The notes beneath the pieces were generated by a model that ran no database searches, was not told where the DNA came from, and worked only from the letters and a program-made list of their open reading frames with translations. A stretch of 64,000 nt of DNA from Trichobilharzia szidati (Eukaryota > Platyhelminthes > Trematoda > Strigeidida > Schistosomatidae), in assembly GCA_944472155.2 (NCBI GenBank), contig OX235272.1, forward strand, positions 94,060,020-94,124,019, written 5' to 3'. A program made the position numbers and the translations under genes. Shown here piece after piece: positions 63,880 to 64,000 of the stretch; the stretch's first letter is position 1, and the number at the start of each line of letters is the position of its first letter.

Positions 63880-64000
63880 AAGAAACTCTACATGAACCTG
63901 GATTTCAAGGGAGATTTAGCAAGCGATATTCCCAAGAGAAGGATCACATCATCTCTGAGAAGAACATTCTTTGCAGAAACGCTAAGAATAGAGTTCTCCA
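63880..64000 (+). pseudogene. PLE-A linker, running off the window
   Basis: KKLYMNLDFKGDLASDIPKR then RITSSLRRTFFAETLRIEFS, the linker also seen at 53,731 and 25,600. In tandem with the fragment to its left; the rest lies beyond the window. Confidence 0.7.

Noticed and set aside
1..64000. Host protein-coding exons
   Set aside because: Every longer reading frame is either part of an RTE or PLE element, a shadow frame, or low-complexity sequence. No exon-like conserved domain outside retroelements was seen.

Overview
This is a eukaryotic, AT-rich, intergenic or intronic window made almost entirely of dead and dying retroelements. I found no single-copy host gene, no rRNA, no convincing functional tRNA gene and no bacterial-style operon. 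The mix is short tRNA-derived SINEs carrying hammerhead ribozymes of the schistosome Sm-alpha type, RTE-clade non-LTR retrotransposons, and many Penelope-like elements (PLEs) with GIY-YIG endonuclease ends. It points to a trematode, most likely a blood fluke (Schistosomatidae). The species cannot be fixed from the sequence alone. Family labels below (SINE-A to -F, PLE-A to -D, LTR-1/2) are local to this annotation.

Layout. 0-9 kb: SINE-A nested in SINE-C, SINE-B, a 1.3 kb RTE copy, several SINE-A copies and a solo LTR. 9-17.3 kb: five RTE copies, PLE-A fragments and a solo LTR nested in an RTE tail. 18-20.6 kb: two tandem PLE-C copies and a SINE-C with a well-formed hammerhead. 20.9-22.6 kb: a SINE-D (Sm-alpha-like) cluster with hammerheads on both strands. 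23.2-27.3 kb: a perfect 487-bp PLE inverted repeat, the longest intact PLE reading frame, and PLE-D. 27.6-34.5 kb: SINEs, two long RTE copies and another inverted PLE pair. 35-40.3 kb: PLE-B, including a tandem pair with SINE-B in only one unit. 40.6-50.3 kb: SINE-F, a solo LTR, SINE-A/B, PLE fragments, an intact-core hammerhead and a PLE-B copy with a 12-bp target-site duplication (TSD). 50.4-57.9 kb: SINE-A, tandem 0.7-kb units ahead of a PLE-A reading frame, an inverted SINE-D pair and RTE. 58-64 kb: AT-rich sequence, PLE-D, PLE-B and the start of a tandem PLE-A.

How the parts work together. Two mobilisation systems seem to coexist. RTE copies and SINE-B share a 3' tail and sit as simple 5'-truncated insertions with 7-14-bp TSDs, which suggests SINE-B borrows the RTE machinery. 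Families with hammerhead or hammerhead-like motifs (SINE-A, -D, -F and the PLEs) repeatedly occur as head-to-head inverted pairs with both 3' ends pointing outward. Three such pairs (23.2-24.3, 26.1-26.5, 55.4-55.7 kb) are each enclosed by one 12-14-bp TSD, so each looks like a single integration. This association is the main unexpected observation in the window.
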